From NCBI GenBank assembly GCA_030698575.1, contig JAUYMQ010000303.1, forward strand, positions 1 to 7,722: a stretch of 7,722 nucleotides of DNA, written 5' to 3'. The DNA comes from Deltaproteobacteria bacterium. GTDB taxonomy: Bacteria; JAUYMQ01. Within the stretch, counting starts at the first letter, position 1. Each line of letters starts with the position of its first letter. The position numbers and the translations under genes are program-made. Shown piece by piece: positions 5,643 through 7,722 of this stretch. The notes beneath the pieces are model-generated. The model searched no databases. It was not told the origin of the DNA and saw nothing but the letters and a program-made list of their open reading frames with translations.

Positions 5643-6572
5643 CTACTTCGCCCGTTGTAGGAACTCGAAGAATTCGCCCTCGGTCGAGAGAATCAGCCAG
5701 TCATTCTTATCCAGAGTCTTCGGATAAGTTTCTATCGTCTTGAAAAACTTGTAGAAATTCGGGTCTCGCCCATAGGCGTCGGCGTAAATGGGCGTTGCTT
5801 CCGCGTCGGCGCGTCCGACGATCGCCTGTGATTTGCGGTAGGCGTCGGACGTGATCGACTCCAGCTCCCGTTCCTTCTCTCCGCGGATGCGGGCGCTGTC
5901 CCCGAGCCCTTCCGAGCGGAACCGCTCGGCGATGCGCTTTCGCTCGGCGATCATCCGCTCATAAACCGTCGCGCGGACGGTCTCATTGTAATTGATCCGC
6001 TTGAAGCGCATATCCACCACCTCGATCCCGAGATCGGAGGTGCGTTTCTGAACCTGCGTGAGGATAAGCGCCATGATTCCTGCGCGGCCGCTCTTCACCT
6101 CGCCGAGGCGCGTGATCTGCTCTTCCTTCGCCAGGTCGGGATCGATCTGGACCTCGCGATTGGTCGATCGCACTATCTCCACCAGGTTGTGCGACGCCAC
6201 GGCGTTGCGGGTCTCGCCGTCGATGATGTCGTCGAGCCGCGACTGGCCGCCCCGTTCGTCCCGGAGGCGCTGGAAGAAGAGCAGCGGCTGCGAGATTCGC
6301 CAGCGCGCGTAAGTATCAACCAGAATGAAACGCTTGTCTTTGGTAGGGACCTGGTTCGGGTCGCCGTTCCACTCGAGGAACCGCTTGTCAAAGAAGTGCG
6401 CCTCCTGAACGAAGGGCATCTTGAAATGCACACCCGGGTTCTTGATCGGCTTCCCGACGGGACGCCCGAACTGCGTGATGACCACCTGCTGCGTCTCATC
6501 AACGATGAAGACGGCGCTGCTCACGACGATGAGCACCGCAATCACAATCACTGCTGCGAGTCCGCCCTTCAC
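5643..6572 (-). CDS. hflC: HflC, SPFH-domain membrane protein of the HflKC complex
   Basis: This 309-residue protein is close to the length of E. coli HflC (334). With HflK it forms a membrane cage around the FtsH protease and modulates its action on membrane and regulatory proteins. Residues 5-24 are a single N-terminal membrane helix (LAAVIVIAVLIVVSSAVFIV), followed by DETQQVVITQFGRPVG (25-40), the start of the SPFH/band 7 domain, with PGVHFKMPFVQ at 46-56. A charged helical segment (about 199-258) includes RFRSEGLGDSARIRGEKERE, and ADAEATPIYADAYGRDPNFY (255-274) is the typical HflC signature before the C-terminus FFEFLQ (301-306). The start is GTG, overlapping the hflK stop as GTGA. A GAAGGGGGA SD site lies six bases upstream, so translational coupling with hflK is likely. 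The gene looks intact and ordinary for the family. Confidence 0.96.
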   Translation of the reverse strand: MKGGLAAVIVIAVLIVVSSAVFIVDETQQVVITQFGRPVGKPIKNPGVHFKMPFVQEAHFFDKRFLEWNGDPNQVPTKDKRFILVDTYARWRISQPLLFFQRLRDERGGQSRLDDIIDGETRNAVASHNLVEIVRSTNREVQIDPDLAKEEQITRLGEVKSGRAGIMALILTQVQKRTSDLGIEVVDMRFKRINYNETVRATVYERMIAERKRIAERFRSEGLGDSARIRGEKERELESITSDAYRKSQAIVGRADAEATPIYADAYGRDPNFYKFFKTIETYPKTLDKNDWLILSTEGEFFEFLQRAK

Positions 6573-7585
6573 GATCCGTCCCCCTTCTCTTCCTTTGATC
6601 CGAACAGATTCTCGCCGAGCGGCAGCAGCGGGATGATGTTCTTCGCCTTGTCGTCCACAATGATCTTGTGGCCGACTTTGGGAAGCACCTCTTCCATCAT
6701 TTCGACGTACATCCGCCGGCTCGTGACCTCGGGGGCCTTCTGGTACTCGGCGTAGAGGCGCTTGAACCGCTCCGCCTCGCCCTTGGCGCGATTCACGCGG
6801 TTGATCGCGTATCCTTCGGCCTGCTGGACGGTCTGCAGGGCCTCGCCGCGCGCCTTCGGGATCACACGGTTGTATTCCGCGCGCGCCTGGTTGATCAGCT
6901 TCTCCTTCTCTTGCTGCGCCTGGTTGACCTCGTTGAAGGAGGGCTTGACCTCTTCGGGCGGCGTCACGTCCTGGAGGATCACCTGGTCGACGCGCAGCCC
7001 GGTTTCGTACTGATCACAGAGCAACTGCAGCCGGTCGGCCACATCAAGGGCCAGCTCGGAACGGCCTACGGTGAGGACCTCGTTCACCGTGCGATCACCC
7101 ACAACCTCGCGCATCACCGCCTGCGTCATGTAGCGGAAGGTCTCGCCCACGTCGCGCACACGGAAGAGAAACTTGTAAGGATCGACGATGCGGAACTGCA
7201 CGGTCCATTCGACGACCGCAACGTTCAAATCTCCGGTAAGCATCAGCGATTCGTCGTCGAAGTCGCCCACCGCGTACTGCGTGTTTATTCCCGGGCGCAG
7301 GGTGCGAAATCCGAACTCCTCTTTCATCTGGCGCTGGGTCTGCACCGTGTAGACGCGCTCGATGCCCATGGGCAGCTTGAAGTGGAGCCCCGGGTCGACT
7401 GTGCGGTTGTAGGCGCCGAGCCGGAGGACGACACCGACGCTCTCCGGTCCGATCTGGTACCAGGATGTGAAGATGATAAAAACGACGAGGATCACGACAA
7501 CCACGGGAAACCCGCCGCTGGGCAGGAAGCGCCCCAGCCTGGGAACCCGGTACTGACTCAGATCAATGGGGCCCTTATTCGACAC
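6569..7585 (-). CDS. hflK: HflK, SPFH-domain membrane protein of the HflKC complex
   Basis: This 338-residue protein is the HflK partner of HflC. A short 25-residue cytoplasmic N-terminus with basic residues precedes one membrane helix (residues 26-41, FPVVVVILVVFIIFTS). The SPFH domain then starts IGPESVGVVLRLGAYNRTVDPGLHF (45-69; key residues Glu48, Arg55, Gly57, Gly66) and includes DVTPPEEVKPSFNEVN (206-221). A long charged helix at about 222-282 (QAQQEKEKLINQAR, QQAEGYAINRVNRAKGEAER) is a predicted coiled coil. The family-typical segment SRRMYVEMMEEVL is at 289-301. The glycine-rich, extended N-terminus of E. coli HflK (419 residues) is missing. The start is GTG at 7585 with GGGGGA five bases upstream. 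It is first in the hflK-hflC-glycosyltransferase cluster and overlaps hflC by four bases. Confidence 0.96.
   Translation of the reverse strand: MSNKGPIDLSQYRVPRLGRFLPSGGFPVVVVILVVFIIFTSWYQIGPESVGVVLRLGAYNRTVDPGLHFKLPMGIERVYTVQTQRQMKEEFGFRTLRPGINTQYAVGDFDDESLMLTGDLNVAVVEWTVQFRIVDPYKFLFRVRDVGETFRYMTQAVMREVVGDRTVNEVLTVGRSELALDVADRLQLLCDQYETGLRVDQVILQDVTPPEEVKPSFNEVNQAQQEKEKLINQARAEYNRVIPKARGEALQTVQQAEGYAINRVNRAKGEAERFKRLYAEYQKAPEVTSRRMYVEMMEEVLPKVGHKIIVDDKAKNIIPLLPLGENLFGSKEEKGDGS
6579..6587 (-). promoter_or_regulatory. Ribosome binding site of hflC
   Basis: GAAGGGGGA on the minus strand, six bases before the GTG start and inside the last codons of hflK. It supports both the non-ATG start and coupled translation of the two subunits. 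Confidence 0.6.
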
Positions 7586-7590
7586 CCTGC

Positions 7591-7596
7591 TCCCCC
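7591..7596 (-). promoter_or_regulatory. Ribosome binding site of hflK
   Basis: GGGGGA on the minus strand, five bases before the GTG start of hflK. There is no in-frame ATG nearby, so this site decides the start. Confidence 0.55.
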
Positions 7597-7626
7597 GTGG
7601 ACGGAGTTGTCGTCGATCGCCGGCTG

Positions 7627-7655
7627 ACTATACCGATCGCGGCCCCTGTCAACAA
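7627..7655 (-). promoter_or_regulatory. Candidate promoter of the hflK-hflC-glycosyltransferase cluster
   Basis: On the minus strand TATAGT (7632-7627) is a 5/6 match to the -10 consensus. Seventeen bases upstream is TTGTTG (7655-7650), a partial -35. A perfect TTGACA (7652-7647) overlaps it but would leave only a 14-base spacer. Transcription would start near 7620, giving a leader of about 35 bases that includes the hflK SD. I see no heat-shock sigma32-type element in its place. Confidence 0.5.
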
Positions 7656-7722
7656 CCGGAGGCCGTCAGGGATCTCACTTCCGCCTGATCGATCATTTCA
7701 GGGATTGGGAGGCTCGGCTTCG
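7649..7722 (-). CDS. Possible C-terminal end of an upstream gene
   Basis: One minus-strand frame is open from the right edge for 23 codons and ends in TGA at 7651-7649. It reads KPSLPIPEMIDQAEVRSL and ends TASGC. The other two minus frames stop earlier. The fragment would end just upstream of the hflK promoter -10, a natural position for a preceding gene, but it is too short to tell from chance and I recognise no family. A plus-strand frame (GSHFRLIDHFRDWEARL) is also open here. Confidence 0.25.
   Translation of the reverse strand, partial: KPSLPIPEMIDQAEVRSLTASGC

Noticed and set aside
6668-7627. 319-codon plus-strand open frame opposite hflK
   Set aside because: It is antisense to a clear HflK. 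The His/Leu/Asp/Val-rich product is typical of a reversed coding frame.

Overview
This window comes from a GC-rich bacterial genome. Its genes have strongly GC-biased third codon positions, Shine-Dalgarno (SD) sites and several GTG starts. HflK/HflC and a Tat-dependent lipoprotein-like subunit suggest a Gram-negative-type cell. I cannot place it more precisely; an uncultured proteobacterium, Tectomicrobia or Rokubacteria-like lineage would fit. I see no RNA gene, insertion sequence, CRISPR array or phage gene.

Layout. At the left edge (1-132, minus strand) is the start of a secreted protein of unknown function, cut by the window. Just upstream in the same direction (173-1816) is a complete FAD-linked oxidase of the alkyldihydroxyacetonephosphate synthase (AGPS) type. 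A 244-base divergent intergenic region (1817-2060) holds a candidate promoter, a 7-bp-arm inverted repeat overlapping it, and a 10-bp palindrome. To the right (2061-4102, plus strand) is a tightly overlapping pair: a small Tat-signal subunit resembling gluconate 2-dehydrogenase subunit 3, and a GMC-family flavin dehydrogenase whose three cysteines have the CX5CX3C spacing associated with a 3Fe-4S cluster. Convergent to this pair, a minus-strand cluster reads hflK (7585-6569), hflC (6572-5643), then a trehalose synthase-like GT4 glycosyltransferase (5598-4159). All three of these genes use GTG starts by the calls made here. A candidate sigma70-type promoter precedes hflK. The last bases may hold the tail of another minus-strand gene.

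How the parts may work together. The small Tat subunit probably carries the GMC flavoprotein, which has no signal peptide of its own, across the membrane. This makes an envelope-facing alcohol or sugar dehydrogenase whose cytochrome partner is not encoded here. The divergent AGPS-like enzyme belongs to a family that uses a long-chain alcohol to form an ether lipid, and the GMC enzyme has some resemblance to long-chain alcohol oxidases. A shared fatty-alcohol or lipid theme is possible but is inference. HflK and HflC form the SPFH-domain membrane complex that surrounds FtsH. The glycosyltransferase following hflC at 44 bases suggests co-expression of membrane quality control with trehalose (osmoprotectant) synthesis, which is an unusual pairing.

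The best candidates for something undescribed are the cytochrome-less dehydrogenase pair with its divergent AGPS-like partner and shared operator-like repeats, and the hflK-hflC-trehalose synthase cluster. No gene here is of an unrecognisable family except the two edge fragments.
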